In this document: one piece after another, positions 1 through 5,686 of the stretch
Numbering within the stretch: position 1 is the stretch's first letter
How the letters are laid out: each line of letters starts with the position of its first letter
Assembly (NCBI GenBank): GCA_002404795.1
Contig: DHKK01000184.1
Coordinates: 1 to 10,838, forward strand
Origin: Clostridiales bacterium UBA4696
Lineage (GTDB): Bacteria; Bacillota; Clostridia; Oscillospirales; Oscillospiraceae
Direction: 5' to 3'
Length of the DNA: 10,838 bases
Program-made: the position numbers and the translations under genes
Notes under the pieces: model-generated
The model's input: only the letters and a program-made list of their open reading frames with translations
What the model was told of the DNA's origin: nothing
Databases searched by the model: none

Positions 1-175
1 GGCGCTTGGTTACGGTTTGGTGCTTCCTGCATCTGATTTTAGGCGAGACCCTAGTTTTTAAATGTCGTTCCACTCGATGGTCACCTTACGAGGTTTTGAC
101 TACGCGCCGCCTGATACGATACACCGGATTTATGAGTAGTTGCGTTTGAATATTTGCGGCAAAACACCCTGCGGA
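1..175 (+). repeat. Dispersed repeat R, copy 1 (degenerate, cut by window edge)
   Basis: This stretch aligns by eye with 4372-4636 and 7718-7980. Shared blocks include TTTGGTGC near 17, the CATCTGA..TTTAGGCG block near 30-45, CGTTCCACTCGAT at 66-78, and CGCGCCGCCTGATACG at 103-118, ending in CCTGCGG at 168-174. The left palindrome seen in the other copies lies outside the window or is missing, and the hairpin arm GAAGGT..ACCTTC near the right end is lost. It is the most diverged of the three copies. No ORF is conserved across the copies, so it is non-coding. It is not a recognised named family; all three copies have the same orientation. Confidence 0.7.
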
Positions 176-231
176 GAAAACTATAAGGCAGTACGGATTC
201 GCATTAGTCTTTAAACTATCGCGGGAAAAGT

Positions 232-258
232 CCAGAAAAACCGAAGAGGTTTTTCTGG
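232..258 (+). other. Perfect 11-bp hairpin upstream of terminator
   Basis: CCAGAAAAACC (232-242) pairs perfectly with GGTTTTTCTGG (248-258) around the loop GAAGA. It lies 11 nt before the terminator hairpin at 270. Together they look like the 3' end of a structured transcript running rightward, but no gene or promoter for it was found inside the window. Confidence 0.6.
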
Positions 259-269
259 TCGGTTCAAGG

Positions 270-313
270 GAGTCTGAGGGGAAATCGAAATCCCCTCAGG
301 CTCTTTTTCTTTT
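270..313 (+). terminator. Rho-independent terminator, rightward
   Basis: GAGTCTGAGGGGA (270-282) pairs with TCCCCTCAGGCTC (291-303), 13 bp with one G-U pair, and is followed at once by TTTTTCTTTT (304-313). The T-tract on this side only makes it a plus-strand terminator. No plus-strand gene precedes it in the window, so it must end a transcript coming from the left of base 1 or an unrecognised small RNA that includes 176-303. Confidence 0.75.
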
Positions 314-314
314 G

Positions 315-352
315 CCAGCGTTTTCTTTTGGAGAAGCAAAAGAAAATGCTGG
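315..352. repeat. Long A/T-rich inverted repeat (16-bp stem)
   Basis: CCAGCGTTTTCTTTTG (315-330) pairs with CAAAAGAAAATGCTGG (337-352) around GAGAAG, with a single G-U position. Neither side has a T-tract, so it is not an obvious terminator. The block TTTTCTTTTG occurs twice (305-314 and 321-330), so the right arm could also pair with the tail of the terminator just upstream. From 353 to 415 nothing further is recognisable. Confidence 0.6.
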
Positions 353-408
353 ATGGCACCTGCAAATTTGTACTGCATATCAGCCTTTTGATAGACTTTT
401 GTCTTTAT

Positions 409-451
409 AAAACAACCGGTGCAGCCCTATAAGGCTGCACCGGAGTTTTTT
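409..451. terminator. Bidirectional terminator after the DUF4349 gene
   Basis: CCGGTGCAGCC (416-426) pairs perfectly with GGCTGCACCGG (433-443) around CTATAA. On the minus strand the stem is followed by TTGTTTT (415-409), which fits termination of the leftward DUF4349 gene whose stop codon is at 452-450. On the plus strand it is followed by TTTTTT (446-451), so it could also stop rightward transcription. Confidence 0.8.
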
Positions 452-1481
452 ACTGCGGGTCCTGCGGTGGGGTGGGGTTCTGTGCGGCTTTCTGGACCCT
501 GCGCTTTTTGCGGGCTTTTCTGATGCACACGATCACAGCTACGATGATGACGGCCAGCAGGATCAGCGCGGGCAGGGCGGAGGCCAGGCCGAGGATCACG
601 TTCTGGATGCCGCGGGTGAAACCGTTCCAGCCGTCGGAGAGCGAGTCGGCCAGCTTCTGGCTGAACGTGCGCCGGACCGGGACGGTCGGCGTGTAGATCT
701 CGACCTCGCGCAGGTCAAGATCTACGGTCGAGTATTTGATCTGCATGTCATAGTTGCGCAGGCTGCGCTCGATGGACTCGATCTCGTAGCGCACGTCGGA
801 CAGCCGCTGCTCAAGTGCGATGAGCGTCTCGACGTCCTCGCTCTTTGCGAGCATGTCGAGCAGCCGCTCCTCCTGCGTGTTGAGGGAGGACAGGCGCGCT
901 TCATAGTCGGTGTAGGCCGAGGTGACGTTCTGTGCGTCGCGGCTGGTGGAGGTCACGTTGCCGAAGCCCTCGGTCTCATGCAGGAAGGATTCAAACTGCT
1001 CGCAGGGGATGCGGACGGTGTAATACGCCCAGCGGTTGACGACGGTGGTCGTGCCGTCGTCGTTATACTGCGTGTCGCCCGTGACGTTGGAGCTTTCCAC
1101 GAAGCCGCCGATCTTCTGAACCTGGCTCTCGAGCGCGGCGACGGCCTTGTCAAACTCGGTCGTCTCGATGGAGACGGAGGCGGTATAGATGATCTTCGCG
1201 GTGTAGTCGGCGACGGAATCGTCCGGCTCGGGCGTTTCGGAGGCTCCGCTGCCCGATTCTGTCGTGGCGACGGTGTCGTAGGCGAATTCCTCCTCCGCCG
1301 CGGCAGGCTCTTCCATGGGCATTTCCGCGGCGGCCGCCTCAGATTTGGAATTGTAGGATGCGCCGGGGTCCTGCGGGGCGGAGTCCGCCGACACGAATTG
1401 GGTGCTTGCCGCACAGCCGGTGAAAATGGTCAAAGCCAGCAGGGCGGCGAGAAGGATGGCAAGGATCGATTGCTTTTTCAT
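450..1481 (-). CDS. DUF4349 domain lipoprotein
   Basis: A 343-residue protein resembling DUF4349 proteins, cell-surface proteins of unknown function. Residues 1-22 are a basic, hydrophobic signal ending in a lipobox-like FTGC, with C23 as the probable lipidated cysteine. An acidic, Ala/Glu/Pro-rich linker runs to about residue 90. The DUF4349 core begins at about 95 (AKIIYTASVSIET) and continues through IRIPCEQF-like strands to about 265; residues about 190-248 look like a helical coiled coil (Leu/Glu/Arg heptads). A transmembrane helix lies at about 296-320, followed by a very basic cytoplasmic tail (RKARKKRR). The start is supported by AAAGGGGAA at 1496-1488, 6 nt upstream. It follows the SSB-like gene by 81 nt with no clear terminator between them, so read-through is possible. 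Family assignment is fairly sure; the biological role is unknown. Confidence 0.85.
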   Translation of the reverse strand: MKKQSILAILLAALLALTIFTGCAASTQFVSADSAPQDPGASYNSKSEAAAAEMPMEEPAAAEEEFAYDTVATTESGSGASETPEPDDSVADYTAKIIYTASVSIETTEFDKAVAALESQVQKIGGFVESSNVTGDTQYNDDGTTTVVNRWAYYTVRIPCEQFESFLHETEGFGNVTSTSRDAQNVTSAYTDYEARLSSLNTQEERLLDMLAKSEDVETLIALEQRLSDVRYEIESIERSLRNYDMQIKYSTVDLDLREVEIYTPTVPVRRTFSQKLADSLSDGWNGFTRGIQNVILGLASALPALILLAVIIVAVIVCIRKARKKRRVQKAAQNPTPPQDPQ

Positions 1482-1562
1482 GTTGAGTTCCCCTTTCTTA
1501 TGTGCTTCTGCTTCTATAGACGGGTTTTTGCGCAGTTGGTTGCAGGAAACGGGAAGTTTTTT

Positions 1563-2180
1563 TTAAAAGATCGCAAGCTCTGCGACGCGCTCGCAGGCGC
1601 TGACGGAAAGCTCGTACGCGGTGCGCGTCTCGCTCGTCTCGCCGAGGTTTTTCAGATACGTCCGGCTCTGCAGACGACCAGTGAGCGTCAGCTCCGTGCC
1701 GATGGGGTATTCCGCGGCGGCCAGAGCCGTCCGGCCCCATAAAATGCAGGGGATATAGTCCGTCCTGCGGTACAGCCGCGGCACGGCAAGACACAGATCC
1801 GTGATCTGCCGCCCGAGCGGCGTCTGCCGGTAGACGGGCGGCTTGCAGACCGTGCCGGTCAGGACGGCTTCGTTCTGCATGGGCTCCTGCGTCGTGGTGA
1901 GCGAGAGGGCGTAGACGCACAGGATCAGCCGCCGGCCGACGGGCTCGCGGTTATTGAACGAGCGGATCTGCCCCTCGATGGTAAAGCGCTCGCCCGCGAA
2001 CAGATCCGCCTGCGCCAGCACGTCCTCCGCCGCCAGCACGGGCAGCAGATCCTCCGTGCCGCTCAGCCGGTCGACCGAGAGCAGGAAGCGGAAAAATTTC
2101 CGCTCATGATTCTGGTGCGAATATTCCGGCAGCGACGCCAGCGTGCCGGTCAGGGTGATGCGATTTGCTGTATTTTCCAT
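1563..2180 (-). CDS. Tandem OB-fold single-stranded DNA-binding-like protein
   Basis: A 205-residue protein with two SSB-like OB units in a row. Unit 1 spans about 6-95 (opening RITLTGTLASLPEYS, closing IEGQIRSFNN and a strand LILCVYAL). Unit 2 spans about 104-199 (opening AVLTGTVCKPPVYR, then YIPCILWGRTA, closing LTLTGRLQSRTY and AYELSVSACE). YIPCILWG and LTGRLQSR match the pattern of bacterial SSB (W.....G..A and GRLQ.R). There is no acidic C-terminal tail ending in DDDIPF, so the usual SSB partner-binding tip is absent and this is not likely the main replication SSB. A similar two-unit family occurs in Clostridia from my recollection. The start at 2180 has GAGGTGG (2191-2185) upstream, inside a predicted hairpin. 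It lies 59 nt after ygiQ and may be cotranscribed with it. Exact cellular role is unknown. Confidence 0.8.
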   Translation of the reverse strand: MENTANRITLTGTLASLPEYSHQNHERKFFRFLLSVDRLSGTEDLLPVLAAEDVLAQADLFAGERFTIEGQIRSFNNREPVGRRLILCVYALSLTTTQEPMQNEAVLTGTVCKPPVYRQTPLGRQITDLCLAVPRLYRRTDYIPCILWGRTALAAAEYPIGTELTLTGRLQSRTYLKNLGETSETRTAYELSVSACERVAELAIF

Positions 2181-2229
2181 GGTTCCACCTCATCTTTTCT
2201 TCGTATGGAAGACTATATGAGGTGGGACC
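2181..2229 (-). promoter_or_regulatory. Hairpin enclosing the Shine-Dalgarno of the SSB-like gene
   Basis: On the minus-strand transcript GGTCCCACCTCAT (2229-2217) is complementary to ATGAGGTGGAACC (2193-2181) at 12 of 13 positions. The right arm contains the ribosome-binding site GAGGTGG and ends immediately before the ATG at 2180. An inner match TCTTC/GAAGA can extend the structure. Pairing is direct from the sequence; an effect on translation is inferred. Confidence 0.6.
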
Positions 2230-2249
2230 GGCGGATAGACTACCGCCGG
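2228..2249. other. GC hairpin overlapping the ygiQ stop
   Basis: CCGGCGG (2228-2234) pairs with CCGCCGG (2243-2249) around an 8-nt loop that includes the ygiQ stop codon (2242-2240). No T-tract follows on the minus strand, so it is a weak terminator at best and read-through into the SSB-like gene is likely. Confidence 0.5.
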
Positions 2250-4126
2250 GGCGGGTGTTTTTTGGCCGGTTCTGCGGGCACTGTGCGGCGCGCGGGCTGT
2301 GCGTCCGGCGCGCCGGGCTTTTTCTCCTTCGGCGGGTAGGGGCGGATGAGGCACTTGGGGTCGAAGCCGATCAGGTCGGTCCGCCCCGCCTTCTGCAGCG
2401 CCTCGCGCACGAGGAAGTAATTCTGCGGCCGGCGGTACTGCATGAGCGCGCGCTGCATGGCCTTTTCGTGCGGATTTTTGGGGATATAGACCGGCTCCAT
2501 CGTCCGCGGGTCGAGGCCGGTGTCATACATGACGGTCGAGAGCGTCGAGGGCGTGGGGTAGAAGTCCTGCACCTGCTCGGGCTCGTGGTTGATATCGCGC
2601 AGATACTCGGCCAGCCGGACGGCCTCCTGCATCGTGCAGCCGGGGTGCGAGGACATGAGGTAGGGCACGACGTACTGCTTCATGCCCTCCTGCTCGTTGA
2701 TTTTTTTGTATTTTTCCACGAACTGCTGGTAGACGCTGTGCGGGGGCTTGCCCATGACGCGCAGCACCTGATCGGACACATGCTCCGGCGCGACCTTCAG
2801 CTGGCCGGAGATGTGGTAGCGCACGAGCTCCTTGAAAAACGTGTCGGAGGGATCGGCCAGCAGGTAATCGAAGCGGATACCGCTGCGGATGAAGACCTTT
2901 TTGACGTTCGGCAGCTTGCGGAGCTTGCGCAGCAGCGCCAGATAGTCCGAGTGGTCGGCGATGAGGTTCTTGCACGGCGCGGGGAACAGGCATTGCCGCC
3001 CCGGGCACGCGCCGCGCTGCAGCTGTTTTTTGCACGCGGGCTGGCGGAAATTCGCCGTCGGGCCGCCGACGTCGTGGATGTAGCCCTTGAAGCCGGGGGC
3101 ATGAGTCATGGCCTCGGCCTCCTGCAGGATCGACGCGTGCGAGCGAGTCTGGATGATGCGGCCCTGATGGAACGTCAGCGCGCAGAAGCTGCACGCGCCG
3201 AAGCAGCCGCGGCAGGAGGTCAGGCTGAATTCGATCTCATGGATCGCCGGGATGCCGCCGCGCTTTTGGTATGACGGATGATAGGTCCGGCAGTAGGGAA
3301 GACCGTAGACGTGGTCCATCTCCTTCTGGCTCAGGGGCTTCTGCGGCGGGTTCTGCACGACGAATTCGTGCTCGGAATACGGCTCGATGAGCCGCTTGGC
3401 GCAGAAGGGGTCGGTATTGCGGTACTGGACGGCGAAGCTCTCGGCGTAGGCGCGGGCGTTTTTCTGGATCTCGGGATAGGACGGGAGGACGATGGAGGGG
3501 ACGGAATCGTCGACGGCGCGGGTCTTGTAGACGGTCCCGTCGATGTAAGTGATGTCCTGCACGTCCATCCCGTCGTTGAGCGCGTCCGCGATCTGCACGA
3601 CGGCGCGCTCGCCCATGCCGTAGATCAGAAGATCGGCCTGGGAATCGAGCAGGATCGAGCGCTTGCGCTTGTCCGACCAGTAGTCGTAGTGCGCCAGCCT
3701 GCGCAGGCTCGCCTCGATGCCGCCGATGATGATGGGCTTGCGGCGGTAGGTCCTGCGGATGAGATTGCAGTAGACCGTCACGGCGTAGTCGGGCCGCTTG
3801 CCCATGACGCCGCCGGGGGTGTAGGCGTCGGTCTTCCGGTGGGCCTTGGAGACGGTATAGTGGTTGACCATCGAGTCCATATTTCCGCCCATGACCAGAA
3901 AGCCCAGGCGGGGCTCGCCGAGGGCGTCGATGGAGGAAGGGGCCTTCCAGTCCGGCTGGGAGAGGATGCCGACCTTATATCCCGCGTCCTCCAGCACGCG
4001 CGAGATGATCGCGTGGCCGAACGAGGGATGGTCGACGTAGCCGTCGCCGATGATATAGACGAAATCGCATTGGTCCCAGCCGCGCCGGGTCATATCGGCA
4101 CGGGAGATCGGTAAAAATTCAGGCAT
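2240..4126 (-). CDS. YgiQ family radical SAM protein (UPF0313)
   Basis: A 628-residue protein with the architecture of the YgiQ family. An N-terminal part (about 20-60, IIGDGYVDHPSFGHAIISR) resembles the nucleotide/cobalamin-like fold seen in such enzymes. The radical SAM motif CFGACSFC supplies C308, C312 and C315 for the 4Fe-4S cluster; C305 lies just before. A second cysteine group (C365, C374, C379, C385) matches the family's conserved cluster after the core. The last ~30 residues are Pro/Lys/Arg-rich and disordered-looking. The precise substrate of this family is not known to me. An ATG 33 nt further upstream (4159) is in frame, but I prefer 4126 because AGGAGG lies 5 nt ahead (4137-4132) and MPEFLPISRADM is the usual YgiQ beginning. 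It is followed by the SSB-like gene after 59 nt. Upstream is a repeat cluster; no convincing promoter was found. Confidence 0.9.
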   Translation of the reverse strand: MPEFLPISRADMTRRGWDQCDFVYIIGDGYVDHPSFGHAIISRVLEDAGYKVGILSQPDWKAPSSIDALGEPRLGFLVMGGNMDSMVNHYTVSKAHRKTDAYTPGGVMGKRPDYAVTVYCNLIRRTYRRKPIIIGGIEASLRRLAHYDYWSDKRKRSILLDSQADLLIYGMGERAVVQIADALNDGMDVQDITYIDGTVYKTRAVDDSVPSIVLPSYPEIQKNARAYAESFAVQYRNTDPFCAKRLIEPYSEHEFVVQNPPQKPLSQKEMDHVYGLPYCRTYHPSYQKRGGIPAIHEIEFSLTSCRGCFGACSFCALTFHQGRIIQTRSHASILQEAEAMTHAPGFKGYIHDVGGPTANFRQPACKKQLQRGACPGRQCLFPAPCKNLIADHSDYLALLRKLRKLPNVKKVFIRSGIRFDYLLADPSDTFFKELVRYHISGQLKVAPEHVSDQVLRVMGKPPHSVYQQFVEKYKKINEQEGMKQYVVPYLMSSHPGCTMQEAVRLAEYLRDINHEPEQVQDFYPTPSTLSTVMYDTGLDPRTMEPVYIPKNPHEKAMQRALMQYRRPQNYFLVREALQKAGRTDLIGFDPKCLIRPYPPKEKKPGAPDAQPARRTVPAEPAKKHPPRR

Positions 4127-4160
4127 AACTGCCTCCTGATGAAAAATTGCGGAGTCCACA

Positions 4161-4260
4161 AAGGCTTCCCTCCCAGGGGCCGATTCCCCCTATCAGGGGG
4201 AAATGTCCCGAAGGGACAAAGGGGGTAGGGATGCTGTCAGCGAAGCTGGCTGAGAGGTTG
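4161..4260 (+). repeat. Hairpin element B (copy 1) apparently interrupted by element A
   Basis: The outer parts, 4161-4178 (AAGGCTTCCCTCCCAGGG) and 4231-4260, match the two ends of element B seen at 4297, 4647 and (inverted) 4709: a CT-rich stem arm, then a GAA-loop hairpin (GTCAGC 4236-4241, GCTGGC 4245-4250) and TGAGAGGTTG (4251-4260). Between them lies a different 48-bp unit, element A: TTCCCCC/GGGGGAA (4184-4190/4196-4202), TGTCCC-GAA-GGGACA (4204-4218), then AAGGGGGT (4219-4226). AGGG flanks the insert on both sides (4175-4178, 4227-4230). Confidence 0.6.
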
Positions 4261-4296
4261 TTGCCCACTTTTGAGGACTTCCGGCAGTGCGCACTC

Positions 4297-4352
4297 CTTG
4301 GCTCCCCTTCCAGGGGAGCTGGCTCGGCGTAGCCGAGACTGAGAGGTTGTCG
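4297..4352 (+). repeat. Hairpin element B, copy 2
   Basis: Stem 1 is GCTCCCC (4301-4307) with GGGGAGC (4313-4319); stem 2 is CTCGGC (4323-4328) with GCCGAG (4332-4337) around GTA; then CTGAGAGGTTGTC to 4351. The linker GTGCGCACTCC at 4287-4297 recurs at 4766-4776, and TTTGAGG precedes it in both places. Non-coding; part of a four-copy cluster around R copy 2. Confidence 0.75.
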
Positions 4353-4371
4353 CGAATTTGCAACTGCCGAT

Positions 4372-4636
4372 GCCTCCGGCGGCCCTATCTTTTCTCTCGC
4401 AAGAGAAAAGATAGGGGGAGAAAAGAGTGCTTGGACGCGTTTGGTGCATCCTGCCTCTGAATTTAGGCAGGAACCAATGTTTCAGGCGTCGTTCCACACG
4501 ATACTCACCTTACGGGCGTCTTGCTACGCGCCGCCTGATACGGGGGTGCCGGATTTGCAACTAGTTGCTTTAGAACGATTGCCATCAATAGAAGGTGCGG
4601 TAGAAATCCGGATAATTTGTACCTTCTTGCGGGGAG
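4372..4636 (+). repeat. Dispersed repeat R, copy 2 (full length)
   Basis: This is a ~265-bp unit that starts with GCCTCCGGCGGCCCTATC and ends near TTGCGGGG. It opens with a 14-bp inverted repeat (CCTATCTTTTCTCT 4384-4397, AGAGAAAAGATAGG 4402-4415, loop CGCA). Further inside are CCTGCCT/AGGCAGG around 4450-4471, the block CGCGCCGCCTGATACGGGGG, the palindrome GCAACTAGTTGC near 4556-4567, and AGAAGGT/ACCTTCT near the right end. It is roughly 80% identical by eye to copy 3. The minus-strand reading frame it shares with copy 3 has mostly amino-acid-changing differences, so it is not a gene. It lies between the homocysteine methyltransferase end and the ygiQ start. Confidence 0.8.
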
Positions 4637-4646
4637 CGAAAATCCA

Positions 4647-4696
4647 AGGCTCCCCTTCTCAGGGGAGCTGTCTGCGAAGCAGACTGAGAGGTTGTC
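4647..4696 (+). repeat. Hairpin element B, copy 3
   Basis: GCTCCCCT (4649-4656) pairs with AGGGGAGC (4661-4668); GTCTGC (4670-4675) pairs with GCAGAC (4679-4684) around GAA; TGAGAGGTTGTC follows (4685-4696). Copies differ in the second stem while keeping it paired (CTCGGC/GCCGAG versus GTCTGC/GCAGAC), which points to selection or origin as a folded element rather than as coding DNA. Confidence 0.75.
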
Positions 4697-4708
4697 TCTT
4701 TCCGGCAC

Positions 4709-4760
4709 GACCTCTCCGTCTCGGCTATCGCCGAGCCACCTCCCCTGAGAGGGGAGGCTT
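4709..4760 (-). repeat. Hairpin element B, copy 4 (inverted)
   Basis: Read on the minus strand it follows the same order as copy 3: CCTCCCCT/AGGGGAGG (4757-4750 with 4746-4739), GGCTCGGC and GCCGAGAC arms (4735-4720), then a GGAGAGGTCGT end. It faces copy 3 head-to-tail in opposite direction, separated by 12 nt, so the two could form one large inverted repeat. Confidence 0.7.
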
Positions 4761-4781
4761 TTGAGGTGCGCACTCCAATGG

Positions 4782-4801
4782 CTTCCCCCTATGAGGGGAA
4801 G
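4782..4801. other. Hairpin just past the homocysteine methyltransferase stop
   Basis: CTTCCCC (4782-4788) pairs with GGGGAAG (4795-4801) around CTATGA. On the minus strand it starts 10 nt beyond the stop codon (4813-4811), where a terminator for the rimM-trmD-sirtuin-methyltransferase operon would be expected. There is no T-tract, so it may instead be another truncated repeat element of the cluster. Confidence 0.5.
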
Positions 4802-4810
4802 GCATAGGGA

Positions 4811-5680
4811 TTATTTCAGGCTCCGCATCGCGGCGATGAATTCCGGGGTGGTGCCGCAGCAGCCGCCGAGGAGGGCGGCGCCGCTTGCTTTGAGGGCCTG
4901 CATGTGGCGGACGAAGTCCTCCGGGCCCATGCTGTAGACGGCTTCGCCCGTCTCGGTGATCGTGGGCAGGCCCGCGTTGGGCTTGGCGGCGATGGGCGTA
5001 TCACCAGCGGCCCGGTGCATCATGCGCACGACGGAGCCCATCTGGTCCGGGCCGGACGAGCAGTTGATGCCCACAGCGTCCGCGCCGAGAGAGGGCAGGA
5101 GCTCCGCCGCTTCCTCGGCAGAGCCGTCAAAATAGCATTTTCCGTCGGAATAGACCGAGAGCGTACACAAAATGGGGGTCTCGCACAGGCTGCGGATGGC
5201 CTCGATGGCGGCCATGCACTCGGTCACGCCCATCATCGTCTCCACGGCGAACAGGTCGACCCCGGCCTCGAGCAGCGCCTCGGCCTGCTCACGGTAGATC
5301 TCCAGCAGCGTCTCATACGCGCTGTCATCGCCGGGGGTGACGGGCTGGCCGGTCGTGGTCATGTCGCCCGCGAGCAGCGCGGACGCGCCCACGGCCTCGC
5401 GGCCGAGCTGCACCAGATCGCGGTTGAGCGCCCGGACCTCGCGCTGCAGGTCATGGTGGCCCAGCAGCACGCGGTTGGCCCCGAAGGTGGGCGCGTAGAT
5501 GATCTCGCTGCCCGCAGCGAGATAGGCCCGCTGCAGCGCGATCAGCGCCTGCGGGTGATCCAAAATCCAGGTCTCGGAGCAGACGCCCGCGGGCATGCCA
5601 GCCCTGCGCAGCATGCTGCCGGTCGCGCCGTCGAGCAGATGCACGGTTTTGCACCATGCGGAAAAATCCGTTCTTGTCAT
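4811..5680 (-). CDS. Homocysteine S-methyltransferase family protein
   Basis: A 289-residue single-domain zinc methyltransferase, similar to the homocysteine-binding domain at the N terminus of cobalamin-dependent methionine synthase (MetH) and to MmuM. Family members transfer a methyl group to homocysteine to make methionine. Visible motifs: LLDGATGSML (15-24, the DGA.G.ML opening), TFGANR (65-70), GINCSSG (204-210) with zinc ligand C207, and LGGCCGTTP (271-279) with zinc ligands C274 and C275. All three zinc cysteines are present. There is no folate, cobalamin or activation domain, so it either uses a small methyl donor or works with separate modules; the sequence cannot decide. It starts 6 nt after the sirtuin stop, and no good ribosome-binding site precedes the ATG, suggesting translational coupling. 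The start is kept because MTRTDFSAW leads directly into the conserved opening. Confidence 0.88.
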   Translation of the reverse strand: MTRTDFSAWCKTVHLLDGATGSMLRRAGMPAGVCSETWILDHPQALIALQRAYLAAGSEIIYAPTFGANRVLLGHHDLQREVRALNRDLVQLGREAVGASALLAGDMTTTGQPVTPGDDSAYETLLEIYREQAEALLEAGVDLFAVETMMGVTECMAAIEAIRSLCETPILCTLSVYSDGKCYFDGSAEEAAELLPSLGADAVGINCSSGPDQMGSVVRMMHRAAGDTPIAAKPNAGLPTITETGEAVYSMGPEDFVRHMQALKASGAALLGGCCGTTPEFIAAMRSLK

Positions 5681-5686
5681 AGCAGT

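Noticed and set aside
1513..1541. Promoter for the DUF4349 gene (TATAGA on the minus strand)
   Set aside because: No acceptable -35 box was found at 15-19 nt spacing, so the match rests on a single hexamer.
2165..4114. Two long plus-strand frames opposite ygiQ
   Set aside because: Val/Leu/Asp/Gly/His/Arg-rich shadow sequence with no recognisable domain; the minus strand encodes an intact YgiQ with its cysteine motifs.
4237..4497. Small minus-strand ORF sharing a peptide (KHWF.PKFR..HQT.PSTLFSP) with a frame in the 7703-7870 region
   Set aside because: The similarity comes from repeat R itself. Differences between the copies mostly change amino acids, the frame is broken in copy 1, and no proper ribosome-binding site was seen, so it is not a conserved small protein.
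4161..4810. CRISPR array or tandem repeat array
   Set aside because: The repeated units are palindromic elements of differing type and orientation with irregular spacing; there are no regular repeat-spacer units and no cas genes.
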